Source: Streptomyces sp. B93
GTDB taxonomy: Bacteria; Actinomycetota; Actinomycetes; Streptomycetales; Streptomycetaceae
NCBI RefSeq assembly: GCF_018070565.1
Contig: NZ_JAGPXL010000029.1
Location: forward strand, 25,182 to 89,181
Reading direction: 5' to 3'
Length of the DNA: 64,000 nucleotides
The notes below the pieces were generated by a model. That model was given only the letters and a program-made list of their open reading frames with translations, had not been told where the DNA came from and made no database searches. Both the position numbers and the translations under genes were made by a program. The number at the start of each line of letters is the position of its first letter. Position 1 is the first letter of the stretch. Below, piece after piece: positions 9,207 to 17,051 of this stretch.

Positions 9207-9628
9207 GACCTGCGACTTCTCCGACTTCTCGGACTCCGGTTGACGGGGACCTCCTCAGGGTAGGCCAGCGCCCCACCCCGACCGGGAGCGAATATGTCTG
9301 ATCAATCCACCACCATCTGCGAGACTGCTGCGAGGACCCCGCGGACAGGTGTTTCCGCGCGCACGTTTCGGCGAGCGGCCGTGGGGGAGGTCACTGACAC
9401 GATGATCGGGTTGCGCGGCGGGCGCCACGCGTCCTAGAAAAGCAGTCGGGTGGAGATATGCATCGCGGTGGCGGACTGGGCGAGGGGACTGACGACCTGG
9501 GTCCTCGACGTGCCCGGCGGGGAAGGCACCGGCGCGACGCGGAGGAAACAACCGAAACACGTCGGACACCGGACGGACCGGGCGTTCCCGGCGTACCGAG
9601 TGAGCGCAGGAATGGTGGTCGGGTGGGG
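9207..9628. other. Intergenic region between hemL and the 9.6-kb gene
   Basis: The gap holds the divergent promoters of hemL and the rightward gene. I could not assign clear -10/-35 boxes. A possible small ORF (9450-9632, GTG start) ends in a GTGA overlap with the next gene's start, and it is described separately. No RNA gene, repeat or riboswitch was recognised. Confidence 0.5.
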
Positions 9629-9632
9629 GTGA
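9450..9632 (+). CDS. Possible 60-residue leader ORF coupled to the next gene
   Basis: A GTG at 9450 opens a 60-codon frame (MEICIAVADWARGL...) that ends at TGA 9630-9632. That stop overlaps the GTG start of the following gene by 4 nt. Third codon positions are mostly G or C in the first half, while the competing frame that begins at ATG 9458 is poorer there. No clear ribosome-binding site is seen and no family was recognised, so this is only a candidate. Confidence 0.25.
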   Translation: MEICIAVADWARGLTTWVLDVPGGEGTGATRRKQPKHVGHRTDRAFPAYRVSAGMVVGWG

Positions 9633-10060
9633 CGTACAAGTACTTCGGCGCACCGGACGGCGCGACCGCGGCCCGCGTCCCGATCTCGATGCGCCCCGAG
9701 GAACTCGGCGGCGACGAGCTGGGCATGAACGGCATGTTCACCAAGATCAAGCCGGAGACCATGGCCGCCATGGTCCTCACCGGCATCGAAGGCGTCCCCC
9801 TCCACAAGGTGCCCCCGCTGGAGCTGGTCGTCCTCCACCCCGACTACGCCGTCGTCAAGCTCCCCATGACCGTCGTCGACCCCCTCCGCGGCATCGGCGA
9901 GGAGGCCGTCGGCGCCGCCGCCTTCATCTGGTCCACGGTCCCGGACCGCGGCGGCCCCCGCGACGCGTTCAACGTCTACCAGCTGCTGCACGAGTGGCAG
10001 GACTTCAGCCATCGGTTGCATGAGGCGGGGCACCAGCCTTATTGCCTGGTGTGGCCCTGA
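9629..10060 (+). CDS. Conserved hypothetical protein
   Basis: The protein has 143 residues starting VTYKYFGAPDGATAARVP and ending QPYCLVWP. There is no signal peptide, membrane span or motif I can tie to a known enzyme, so it should be a small cytoplasmic protein. GTG 9629 is preferred because it fits the start of the conserved-looking sequence and the overlap with a possible leader ORF. GTG 9623 and ATG 9458 are alternatives. It converges on the ArsI-like gene, with a hairpin between them. I have no functional assignment. Confidence 0.75.
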   Translation: MTYKYFGAPDGATAARVPISMRPEELGGDELGMNGMFTKIKPETMAAMVLTGIEGVPLHKVPPLELVVLHPDYAVVKLPMTVVDPLRGIGEEAVGAAAFIWSTVPDRGGPRDAFNVYQLLHEWQDFSHRLHEAGHQPYCLVWP

Positions 10061-10139
10061 GCTGCTGGTCAGGAGTGTGACGGGGCGGCTGTAGGCCCAG
10101 CAAAGGGCGCGGCTGGTGGCGCTGCTTGCGCGTGAACGG

Positions 10140-10171
10140 GGCCGCGACCGGGCCCCGTTCCGGTCGCGGCC
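10140..10171. terminator. Hairpin between convergent genes
   Basis: Arms GGCCGCGACC (10140-10149) and GGTCGCGGCC (10162-10171) pair perfectly. A second pairing between AACGGGGC and GCCCCGTT overlaps it, so two alternative stems are possible. It lies between the 9.6-kb gene and the ArsI-like gene, which converge here, and probably ends both. Confidence 0.6.
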
Positions 10172-10200
10172 GGGGTGGTGGGCGTCCGGGGCGTGGAAGG

Positions 10201-10605
10201 TCAGCAGCAGGTACCGGTCGCGGTGGGCTCCGGTGCCGGAGTGTCGGCCTTCACGACGTACACCTCCCAGCGTTCGCTGCCGGGACCCCGTACCCAGACC
10301 TTGTCCTGGAGGGCATGGCAGCAGGTGGTGTCGTTCTCCTCGCGGGTGGTGAGACCGGCGTCGGTGAGGCGGGCGGTGGCGGCGTGGACCTCGTCGGTGG
10401 TGGCCACCTCGACGCCGAGGTGGTCCAGGCGGGTCTCCTCACCCGGCTCGCCCTGGAAGAGGACGAGCTTGAGCGGGGGCTCGGCGATGGCGAAGTTGGC
10501 GTAGCCGTCGCGGAGTTTGGCGGGCTCGGCGTCGAACAGCTTGCCGTAGAAGCTGATCGCCGCCTGGAGGTCGGGTACGCGGAGGGCGAGTTGCACGCGG
10601 GACAT
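10201..10605 (-). CDS. arsI: ArsI/CadI family heavy-metal resistance dioxygenase-like protein
   Basis: This VOC-fold protein has 134 residues. ArsI enzymes are Fe(II) dioxygenases that break the C-As bond of trivalent methyl- and phenyl-arsenicals, and the related CadI proteins are metal-induced. The expected metal ligands are visible: Q5, H62 (in LDHLGVEV) and E114 (in RWEVYVV). The vicinal cysteine pair C95-C96 (TTCCHALQDKVWV) that binds trivalent arsenic is also there. A further Cys pair ends the protein. ATG 10605 has an AGGAGG site 6 nt upstream, and longer frames have none. It follows arsO on the same strand, likely in one transcript. Confidence 0.85.
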   Translation of the reverse strand: MSRVQLALRVPDLQAAISFYGKLFDAEPAKLRDGYANFAIAEPPLKLVLFQGEPGEETRLDHLGVEVATTDEVHAATARLTDAGLTTREENDTTCCHALQDKVWVRGPGSERWEVYVVKADTPAPEPTATGTCC

Positions 10606-10639
10606 GACGTACCTCCTGGTAGGTGGACGGGGACTGGGG

Positions 10640-12031
10640 TCAGCCGCAGCAGCCGCCCGCCGGGGCTTCCTCGGCGGTGGCACCGGCTGCCGCGGGCGCA
10701 CCGAGCTGGACGAGCTGCGGCGCGGGCGCACAGCAGCCGCCGCCGTCGGTCTGCTGGGTGTCGGGGGCGTCGAACAGGCCGGCCCCGCCGCAGACTCCGG
10801 TCTCGGGGAGGGTGAGTTCGACGCGGTCGGCGGAGTCGAGGTCGCCCGCGATCGCGGCGACGACGGAGCGGACCTGCTCGTAGCCGGTCATGGCGAGGAA
10901 CGTCGGGGCACGGCCGTAGGACTTCATGCCGACGAGGTAGATGCCCTGTTCGGGATGGGACAGCTCGCGGTGGCCGTGCGGGTAGACGGTGCCGCAGGAG
11001 TGCTGGTTGGGGTCGATCAGCGGGGCGAGCTGGAGCGGGGCCTGGAGCCGTTCGTCGAGGCCGAGGCGGATCTCCGAGAGGAACGACAGGTCGGGGCGGA
11101 AACCGGTCAGCACGATCACCTCGTCGACCGGGTCCAGGCGGCGGCCGTCCTCGCCGACCAGGACCAGACGGCCGTCACCGTCGCGTTCGAACGCCTCGGT
11201 GCGGAAGCCCGTGACCGCGTCGGCGTAACCCTCGTCGACGGCGGCCTTGGCCGCAAGGCCCAGCGCACCGCGGGCGGGCAGCTGGTCGGCCTCGCCGCCG
11301 CCGAACGTGGAGCCGGAGATGCCGCGGCGCAGCACCCACACCGCGTGCGTTCCCTTGCCGTCCTCGGACTTGGCCAGCTCGGCGAGGTAGGCGAGCGCGG
11401 TGAACGCGGAGGCGCCGGAGCCGATCACGGCGGTGCGCCTGCCCGCGTGACGGGCGCGGACGACGGGGTCCTTGAGGTCGGGGACGCGGTAGGTCACGCG
11501 GTCGGCCGCCGCCTGCTCGCCGAGCGCGGGCAGACCGCTGCCACCGGCCGGGGAGGGGGTGGTCCAGGTGCCGGAGGCGTCGATGACCGCGCGGGCGAGG
11601 ACCCGCTCCTCGCGGCCGTCGGCGTACTCGGCATGGACGACGAACGGCTGGGCCGCACGGTCGGCGTCGACGATCCGGTCGCGGCCCGAGCGGGAGACAC
11701 CGGTGACCGTGGCGCCGAGGCGGACCCGGTCGCCGAGGACGTCGGCGAGGGGCCGCAGGTACCGCTCCGCCCAGTCCCCGCCGGACGGGTACGCCGCCGG
11801 GTCGGGGCGCGTCCAGCCCGTGGGGGCGAGGAGCTTCTCGGCGGCCGGGTCGACGACTTCGCCCCAGGGGGAGAACAGGCGTACGTGGCTCCACTCACGA
11901 ACGGCCGCACCGGCACCGTCGCCCGATTCCAGCACGAGCGGCTCGATGCCGCGCTCGACGAGGTGTGCGGCGGCGGCGAGTCCGGTGGGGCCGGCTCCGA
12001 TGACGACGACGGGGAGCTGCTGGGTGCTCAT
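10640..12031 (-). CDS. arsO: ArsO-like flavin-dependent monooxygenase
   Basis: The 463-residue FAD/NAD(P)H oxidoreductase has an N-terminal dinucleotide fold (VVVIGAGPTGLAAAAHL) and a second one near residue 180 (TAVIGSGASAFTALAYL). These mark the flavin-containing monooxygenase and thioredoxin-reductase superfamily. ArsO proteins are found in actinobacterial ars operons, and their reaction on arsenic is not firmly known. The C-terminus is unusual, with two Cys pairs (GGGCCAPAP and AGGCCG) that could bind As(III). ATG 12031 has AGGAG about 10 nt upstream. It is divergent from arsR, with shared operator-like boxes between them, and is followed by the ArsI-like gene. Confidence 0.82.
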   Translation of the reverse strand: MSTQQLPVVVIGAGPTGLAAAAHLVERGIEPLVLESGDGAGAAVREWSHVRLFSPWGEVVDPAAEKLLAPTGWTRPDPAAYPSGGDWAERYLRPLADVLGDRVRLGATVTGVSRSGRDRIVDADRAAQPFVVHAEYADGREERVLARAVIDASGTWTTPSPAGGSGLPALGEQAAADRVTYRVPDLKDPVVRARHAGRRTAVIGSGASAFTALAYLAELAKSEDGKGTHAVWVLRRGISGSTFGGGEADQLPARGALGLAAKAAVDEGYADAVTGFRTEAFERDGDGRLVLVGEDGRRLDPVDEVIVLTGFRPDLSFLSEIRLGLDERLQAPLQLAPLIDPNQHSCGTVYPHGHRELSHPEQGIYLVGMKSYGRAPTFLAMTGYEQVRSVVAAIAGDLDSADRVELTLPETGVCGGAGLFDAPDTQQTDGGGCCAPAPQLVQLGAPAAAGATAEEAPAGGCCG

Positions 12032-12049
12032 CAGGTGTCGAACTCCTGT

Positions 12050-12067
12050 TTTGATGGACGTCGATGT
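12050..12067. promoter_or_regulatory. ArsR operator-like box 1 (inverted copy)
   Basis: The minus strand reads ACATCGACGTCCATCAAA, which matches box 2 (12107-12124) at 14 of 18 positions but in the opposite direction. It lies 19 nt upstream of the arsO start, a natural place for repression by ArsR. Binding is inferred, not shown. Confidence 0.55.
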
Positions 12068-12106
12068 ATCGCGCTGCCAGCATGGCACCTGTTTCGATGT
12101 GCGTCA

Positions 12107-12124
12107 ACATAGACGTTTATCGAA
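12107..12124 (+). promoter_or_regulatory. ArsR operator-like box 2
   Basis: The sequence ACATAGACGTTTATCGAA sits midway between divergent arsO and arsR, preceded by GCGTCA. The same TCAACATAGA block recurs 63 nt downstream (box 3), about six helical turns away. It is a likely ArsR site. Confidence 0.55.
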
Positions 12125-12169
12125 ATTGAGCGTTCCAGTGGGGAGGCACCGCTGGTTTGACGTGTGTCA

Positions 12170-12187
12170 ACATAGATGCATGTCGAA
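12170..12187 (+). promoter_or_regulatory. ArsR operator-like box 3 overlapping the arsR start
   Basis: The sequence ACATAGATGCATGTCGAA shares the ACATAGA and TCGAA ends with box 2 and spans the arsR ATG at 12180. No Shine-Dalgarno sequence precedes that ATG, so arsR may be leaderless and the bound repressor could directly cover the transcription start. Confidence 0.5.
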
Positions 12188-12560
12188 TACCGAGATGCTG
12201 CCCTTGCTCGACGCCGTCGACGGTCAGGTCGTCGCGCCGTGCTGTCCGCCGCTCACCGAGCGGCCGTTCACCGCCCAGGAGGCCGAGACCGCCGCGGCGA
12301 TGTTCAAGGCGCTGGGCGATCCGGTGCGGCTGCGGCTGTTCTCCGCCGTCGCCTCCCATGAGGGCGGGGAGGCGTGCGTGTGCGACATCTCCGACGTCGG
12401 GGTCTCCCAGCCGACCGTCTCCCACCACCTGAAGAAGCTCAAGGAGGCCGGGCTGCTCACCTCCGAGCGACGCGGCACCTGGGTCTACTACCGGGTCGAG
12501 CCGTCCGTGCTCGCCACCATGGGCAGGCTGCTCACCGGCACCGGCCGCGCACCGGCCTGA
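12180..12560 (+). CDS. arsR: ArsR/SmtB family arsenic-responsive repressor
   Basis: This is a winged helix-turn-helix repressor of 126 residues. It has the classic metalloid motif ACVCDISD (the ELCVCDL type) in the DNA-reading region, followed by VSQPTVSHHLKKLKEAGLL. The two cysteines of that motif plus an N-terminal PCCPP pair can bind As(III). Binding would release the operator and switch on arsO-arsI and arsR. It is transcribed divergently from arsO and ends only 9 bp before the convergent acr3 stop. The start has no ribosome-binding site, which suggests a leaderless message. Confidence 0.9.
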   Translation: MSNTEMLPLLDAVDGQVVAPCCPPLTERPFTAQEAETAAAMFKALGDPVRLRLFSAVASHEGGEACVCDISDVGVSQPTVSHHLKKLKEAGLLTSERRGTWVYYRVEPSVLATMGRLLTGTGRAPA

Positions 12561-12569
12561 CCGCCGTGA

Positions 12570-13658
12570 TCAACCCCGCCGCGCGGTGGTGAACCTGCGC
12601 CGCCAGGCCAGCGAGACGTACACCAGCGCCACGAGCACCGGCACCTCGATCAGCGGGCCGACGACGCCGGACAGGGCCTGGCCCGAGGTGACGCCGAAGG
12701 TGGCGATGGCGACCGCGATGGCCAGCTCGAAGTTGTTGCCCGCCGCGGTGAAGGCGAGGGTGGCGGTGCGGTCGTAGGCGAGTCCGAGGGCCTTGCCGAG
12801 GGCGAAGGTGCCGAACCACATCACCGCGAAGTAGACCAGCAGCGGCAAGGCGATGCGGGCGACGTCCAGCGGCTGCGAGGTGATCGTCTTCCCCTGGAGG
12901 GCGAAGAGGATGACGATCGTGAAGAGCAGGCCGTACAGCGCCCAGGGGCCGATCCTCGGCAGGAAACCGGTCTCGTACTTCTCACGGCCGAGCTTCCGCT
13001 CTCCGATACGGCGGGTCAGGAAACCCGCGACCAGCGGGACGCCGAGGAAGATGACCACGTTCAGGGCGATCTTCCACATGGAGATGTCCAGGCGCTCGCC
13101 GTCGCCGAGGCCGAGCCAGCCGGGGAGCAGGTCGAGGTAGAACCAGCCCAGCAGGCCGAACGCCAGCACCTGGAAGATGCTGTTCAGAGCGACGAGGACG
13201 GCCGCGGCTTCGCGGTCGCCGCAGGCGAGGTCGTTCCAGATGATGACCATGGCGATGCAGCGCGCGAGGCCGACGATGATCAGGCCGGTGCGGTACTCGG
13301 GCAGGTCCGGCAGGAAGATCCAGGCCAGCGCGAACATCACCGCGGGCCCGAGGACCCAGTTGATGACCAGGGAGGAGACCATCAGCTTCCGGTCGCCGGT
13401 GACCGCGTCCAGCCGGTCGTAGCGGACCTTGGCCAGGACCGGGTACATCATGACCAGCAGGCCGAGCGCGATCGGCAGGGAGATCCCGCCGACCTCCACC
13501 TTCGCCAGGGCGTCGTTCAGCCCGGGGACCACGCGCCCGAGCCCGAGGCCGACGGCCATGGCGAGCAGGATCCACACGGCCAGGTAGCGGTCGAGGGTGG
13601 AGAGCTTGGCGACGACGGACGCATCCGGTGTCGTCGCGGACGCTTCGGTGCGGGTCAC
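12570..13658 (-). CDS. acr3: ACR3 family arsenite efflux transporter
   Basis: This is an As(III)/H+ antiporter of the bile/arsenite/riboflavin transporter superfamily, with 362 residues and about ten membrane segments. The conserved ACR3 cysteine lies in the membrane segment IIVGLARCIAMVIIWNDLACGD. Other family blocks are LVINWVLGPAVMFALAW and TLAFTAAGNNFELAIAVAI. The GTG start at 13658 overlaps the stop of the upstream arsR2 (GTGA), so the pair is co-translated and arsR2 probably controls it. It would export the arsenite made by the ArsC proteins encoded just to the right. Confidence 0.93.
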   Translation of the reverse strand: MTRTEASATTPDASVVAKLSTLDRYLAVWILLAMAVGLGLGRVVPGLNDALAKVEVGGISLPIALGLLVMMYPVLAKVRYDRLDAVTGDRKLMVSSLVINWVLGPAVMFALAWIFLPDLPEYRTGLIIVGLARCIAMVIIWNDLACGDREAAAVLVALNSIFQVLAFGLLGWFYLDLLPGWLGLGDGERLDISMWKIALNVVIFLGVPLVAGFLTRRIGERKLGREKYETGFLPRIGPWALYGLLFTIVILFALQGKTITSQPLDVARIALPLLVYFAVMWFGTFALGKALGLAYDRTATLAFTAAGNNFELAIAVAIATFGVTSGQALSGVVGPLIEVPVLVALVYVSLAWRRRFTTARRG

Positions 13659-13963
13659 GGGCAGGCCCTCTTGTTCTCGGCGGCACCACGGGCGGACTCG
13701 GCCAGTTCGGCGAACTGGCCGGCGAGCGAGGCGATGACGTCGGGGCGCAGCTTGTAGTACGTGTACCGGCCGCACGGCTCGGTCTCCACGACCCCGGCCT
13801 CGCGCAGCACTCTCAGGTGGTTGGAGAGGTTGGTCTGCCGGGCCCCGGTCTCCTCGACGAGGTGGGTGGTGCACAGCGTCTCGCGGGCGAGCAGGGTCAC
13901 GATCCGGAGCCTGAGCGGGTCGGCCAGCACCCGGATCAGGTCAGTGTCGACTGACGTCATCAT
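13655..13963 (-). CDS. Second ArsR-family metalloregulator
   Basis: This 102-residue winged helix-turn-helix protein (TNLSNHLRVLREAGVVETE) is fused by a 4-nt overlap to acr3. It lacks the CVCD motif of the first ArsR. Its three cysteines are C31 (ETLCTTH), C64 (EPCGRYTYYKL) and C101 near the C-terminus, a pattern closer to the CmtR/CadC-type sensors of actinobacteria. The inducer may therefore be As(III), Cd(II) or Pb(II). It reads leftward, divergent from arsC, and two ATG codons (13963 and 13960) are possible starts with weak ribosome-binding sites. Confidence 0.86.
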   Translation of the reverse strand: MMTSVDTDLIRVLADPLRLRIVTLLARETLCTTHLVEETGARQTNLSNHLRVLREAGVVETEPCGRYTYYKLRPDVIASLAGQFAELAESARGAAENKRACP

Positions 13964-14050
13964 GGGCTGATACTGTCACATCACCCGACGCTGACACCAG
14001 CCGGGGCTGACCTACAGTCCGTCACGTCAGGCCCGTCGAAAGGGTCTTCC

Positions 14051-14686
14051 ATGTCCTCCGCCCCCTCCCCCGCCCTGCCCGACGAGCGCCTTGCCGCCGG
14101 CGCCGCCCGGCTGGCCACTCGGCACGCCGGCCGGTTCGCCGTCGAAACCGTGCAAGGCCTCCTCGCCGACTCCTACCTGCGGCTGGCCGCCACCGCACGG
14201 GTCAGCACCCACCTGGTGGTGCTGGCCGAGCGGTTCGCGGCCGAGCGCCTCGACGCCCTCGCCCACGTCGAGGGCACGCCGGGCGTGGGGCTGCCACGGG
14301 TGCTGTTCGTGTGCAGCCACAACGCCGGACGCTCCCAGCTCGCGGCCGCACTCCTGGAGCACCGGGCGACCGGCCGGGTCACCGTCTCCTCGGCGGGCAC
14401 GCACCCGGCGGCCGAGGTCGAGCCCCACATCGCGCAGGTCCTCACCGAGGTGGGCGCCGATCTCGCCGGGGCGTTCCCCAAGCCGCTGACCGACGAGGTC
14501 GTACGGGCCGCCGACATCGTCATCACGATGGGCTGCGGGGACGCCTGCCCGGTCGTGCCCGGCCGCCGCTATCTGGACTGGCCGGTGGCCGATCCCGACG
14601 GCGCCGCCCTCGGAGTCGTACGCCGGATCCGCGACGACATCGACGCCCGCGTCGCCGACCTGCTCGCCAGCCTGCCGGGCGCCTGA
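14051..14686 (+). CDS. ArsC-type arsenate reductase with N-terminal three-helix domain
   Basis: The 211-residue protein has a low-molecular-weight tyrosine phosphatase fold. Its P-loop is RVLFVCSHNAGRSQLAAALL, starting near residue 85, and its general acid region is ITMGCGDACPVVPGRRYLDWPV. This is the arsenate-mycothiol transferase type, which uses mycothiol to reduce As(V) to As(III). The first 78 residues are an extra all-helical segment like the three-helix dimerisation domain found on some actinobacterial ArsC proteins. It starts the rightward half of the cluster, followed by a second arsC 77 bp later. Confidence 0.86.
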   Translation: MSSAPSPALPDERLAAGAARLATRHAGRFAVETVQGLLADSYLRLAATARVSTHLVVLAERFAAERLDALAHVEGTPGVGLPRVLFVCSHNAGRSQLAAALLEHRATGRVTVSSAGTHPAAEVEPHIAQVLTEVGADLAGAFPKPLTDEVVRAADIVITMGCGDACPVVPGRRYLDWPVADPDGAALGVVRRIRDDIDARVADLLASLPGA

Positions 14687-14763
14687 ACCCTTTCCGCACC
14701 ACCCGTCAACCGCCTGCCCAGATCCGCCCATCACCTCCCCACCGCCTCGTGAAGGAAGAACGC

Positions 14764-15183
14764 ATGTCCTCCGCTCCGCTCGCCTCCGTGCTGTTCGTCT
14801 GCGTCCACAACGCCGGCCGCTCGCAGATGGCCGCCGGATTCCTCCAGCACCTCGCGGGCGACCGCGTCGAGGTTCGCTCCGCCGGCTCTCTCCCCGGCGA
14901 CCGGGTCAACCCGGCCGCCGTCGAGGCGATGAAGGAAGTCGGCGTCGACATCTCCGCCGCCGAACCGAAGGTCCTGACGACCGAGGCCGTCCAGGCGTCC
15001 GACTACGTGATCACCATGGGGTGCGGGGACGCCTGCCCGGTGTTCCCCGGCAAGAAGTACCTCGACTGGGCCCTGGAGGACCCCGCGGGCAAGGGCGTCG
15101 AGGCCGTCCGCCCGATCCGCGACGAGATCAGGACCCGCATCGAGGCCCTCGTCGCCGAGATCGACGCGAAGCGGGAGGCGTGA
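14764..15183 (+). CDS. arsC: Arsenate reductase ArsC (arsenate-mycothiol transferase)
   Basis: This is the single-domain 139-residue version of the previous gene. The phosphatase-like P-loop is LFVCVHNAGRSQMAAGFL near residue 10 and the MGCGDACPVFPGKKYLDW acid loop is near residue 95. In mycothiol-using bacteria this enzyme forms the As(V)-mycothiol adduct that mycoredoxin then resolves. ATG 14764 has a GAAGGAAG site. Two ArsC copies in one locus could differ in partner or expression. Together they feed Acr3. Confidence 0.92.
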   Translation: MSSAPLASVLFVCVHNAGRSQMAAGFLQHLAGDRVEVRSAGSLPGDRVNPAAVEAMKEVGVDISAAEPKVLTTEAVQASDYVITMGCGDACPVFPGKKYLDWALEDPAGKGVEAVRPIRDEIRTRIEALVAEIDAKREA

Positions 15184-15360
15184 CGCCGTCGGCTGCCGCG
15201 CGGTCGAACGGCGCCCCCCTCCCTGTGTCTTCCGCTCCGCACTTGCCAGGCATGTAGTCTCACAATCTCGCTTCTGCGGCACCCGGAGTGACTTTCCCCT
15301 TGCACCTGCGGCATTATCGTGCGCGTAAGCGCGTCCGTCAGGAGCAGAGGGAGTGGATCC

Positions 15361-16179
15361 GTGATGCCCCGTTCCGGAGGCTGGATGCGCCGTGGGCGCC
15401 TGGGGGTGGCCGGGGTGGTCGCCGGTGCCCTGCTGGGGCTGGGTGCCTGTTCGTCGCCCGGCTCCGACGCCTCCGCGCGGTCGGACGGTGCCTCGGGGAA
15501 GCCGTCCGGGGAGGTGACCGTCTTCGCCGCCGCCTCGCTGAAGGAGAGCTTCACGACACTGGGCGAGCGGTTCGAGGAGCGGTACCCCGGCACCGAGGTG
15601 ACCTTCAGCTTCGGCGGCAGCGACGCCCTCGCCGCGAGCATCACCGGTGGCGCCCCGGCGGACGTGTTCGCCTCGGCCAGCCCCAGGACGATGGAGATCG
15701 TCACCGCTGCCGGTGCCGCGTCCGGCAAGCCCGCCGTCTTCGTCCGCAACCAGCTGGAGATCGCCACCCTGCCGGGCAACCCGGACGGGATCGCGTCCCT
15801 GAAGGACCTCACCGGGTCCGGGCTGAAGGTCGTCCTGTGCGACGAGTCGGTGCCGTGCGGGGCCGCGGCGCGGCAGGCGCTGGACGCGAGCGGGCTGAAG
15901 CTCACGCCGGTCTCCTACGAGGAGGACGTCAAGTCCGCCCTCAACAAGGTGGTGCTGAAGGAGGCCGACGCCGCCCTCGTCTACCGGACCGATGTGCGGG
16001 CGGCCGGGGACAAGGTGGAGGGCGTGGACTTCCCCGAGTCGGCCGACGCCGTCAACGACTACCCGATCACCCTGCTCGAGGAGTCGGGGAACACCGCGAC
16101 CGCCGAGGCGTTCATCCGGTTCGTGCGGTCCGGGGAGGGGCAGCGGGTGCTGACCGGGGCGGGGTTCCTCCAGCCGTGA
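15361..16179 (+). CDS. modA: Molybdate ABC transporter substrate-binding lipoprotein
   Basis: ModA captures molybdate (or tungstate) outside the cell and hands it to ModBC. The 272-residue protein has a lipoprotein signal with lipobox LGLGACSS near residue 30. A type II periplasmic-binding fold follows, with the ModA hallmark VTVFAAASLKESF and GGSDALAASITGGAPADVF. GTG 15361 and ATG 15364 are both possible and sit behind GAGGGAG. The gene overlaps modB by 4 nt (GTGA). No ModE-type box was recognised upstream. Confidence 0.93.
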   Translation: MMPRSGGWMRRGRLGVAGVVAGALLGLGACSSPGSDASARSDGASGKPSGEVTVFAAASLKESFTTLGERFEERYPGTEVTFSFGGSDALAASITGGAPADVFASASPRTMEIVTAAGAASGKPAVFVRNQLEIATLPGNPDGIASLKDLTGSGLKVVLCDESVPCGAAARQALDASGLKLTPVSYEEDVKSALNKVVLKEADAALVYRTDVRAAGDKVEGVDFPESADAVNDYPITLLEESGNTATAEAFIRFVRSGEGQRVLTGAGFLQP

Positions 16180-17051
16180 TCTCCCGGTCCCCGTCCCAGC
16201 CGAGGCCCCAGGGCCCGCCCTCGCCCTCGCTCCCGTCCCGGTTCCGGCCCCGGTTCCGGTCCGGAGGGAACAACCGAGGTGCCCCCCTCCCCCTCCTCCT
16301 CCCCGCGCTGATCGGTCTCTTCTTCCTCGTCCTGCCGCTCGTCGCGCTGCTGATCCGTGCCCCCTGGCGGAGCATGCCCGACCTGCTGACCAGCGCCGAG
16401 GTGTGGCAGGCGCTCCGGCTTTCCCTGGTCTGCGCGACCGCGGCCACCGCGGTGAGCCTGGTCGTCGGGGTGCCGCTGGCCTGGCTGCTGGCCCGGGTGG
16501 AGTTCCCGGGGCGCGGGCTGGTGCGGGCCCTCGTCACCCTGCCGCTCGTGCTGCCGCCGGTCGTCGGCGGTGTGGCGCTGCTGATGGCGCTCGGCCGCAA
16601 CGGGGTCGTGGGCCGGTGGCTGGACGACTGGTTCGGGGTCACCCTGCCGTTCACCACGGCGGGCGTGGTGGTCGCGGAGGCCTTCGTGGCGATGCCGTTC
16701 CTCGTCATCAGCGTGGAGGGCACCCTGCGCGCCGCCGACCCCCGCTACGAGGAGGCCGCCACCACCCTCGGCGCCTCCCGCTTCACCGCCTTCCGCCGGG
16801 TCACCCTGCCGCTGATCGCGCCGGGCGTCGCGGCGGGCGCCGTCCTCGCCTGGGCCCGCGCGCTCGGCGAGTTCGGCGCGACCATCACCTTCGCGGGGAA
16901 CTTCCCGGGCCGCACCCAGACCATGCCGCTCGCCGTCTACCTGGCCCTCCAGAACGACCCGGAGGCGGCGATCGCCCTCAGTCTGGTCCTGCTCGCCGTG
17001 TCGATCGCGGTGCTGGCGGGGCTGCGCGACCGGTGGATGACCGCCTCATGA
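16176..17051 (+). CDS. modB: Molybdate ABC transporter permease
   Basis: ModB is the membrane channel of the molybdate transporter. The 291-residue protein has a Pro/Arg-rich cytoplasmic N-terminus of about 35 residues and then about five or six membrane segments. The coupling motif for the ATPase is EEAATTLGASRFTAFRRVTLPLI, the EAA loop of importers. The GTG start overlaps modA and the stop overlaps modC (ATGA), so modABC is one coupled operon. Confidence 0.93.
   Translation: MISRSPSQPRPQGPPSPSLPSRFRPRFRSGGNNRGAPLPLLLPALIGLFFLVLPLVALLIRAPWRSMPDLLTSAEVWQALRLSLVCATAATAVSLVVGVPLAWLLARVEFPGRGLVRALVTLPLVLPPVVGGVALLMALGRNGVVGRWLDDWFGVTLPFTTAGVVVAEAFVAMPFLVISVEGTLRAADPRYEEAATTLGASRFTAFRRVTLPLIAPGVAAGAVLAWARALGEFGATITFAGNFPGRTQTMPLAVYLALQNDPEAAIALSLVLLAVSIAVLAGLRDRWMTAS

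Noticed and set aside
15184..15360. Moco riboswitch or ModE site upstream of modA
   Set aside because: Only a short GCGC-GTAA-GCGC hairpin is seen. It does not fit either known element.
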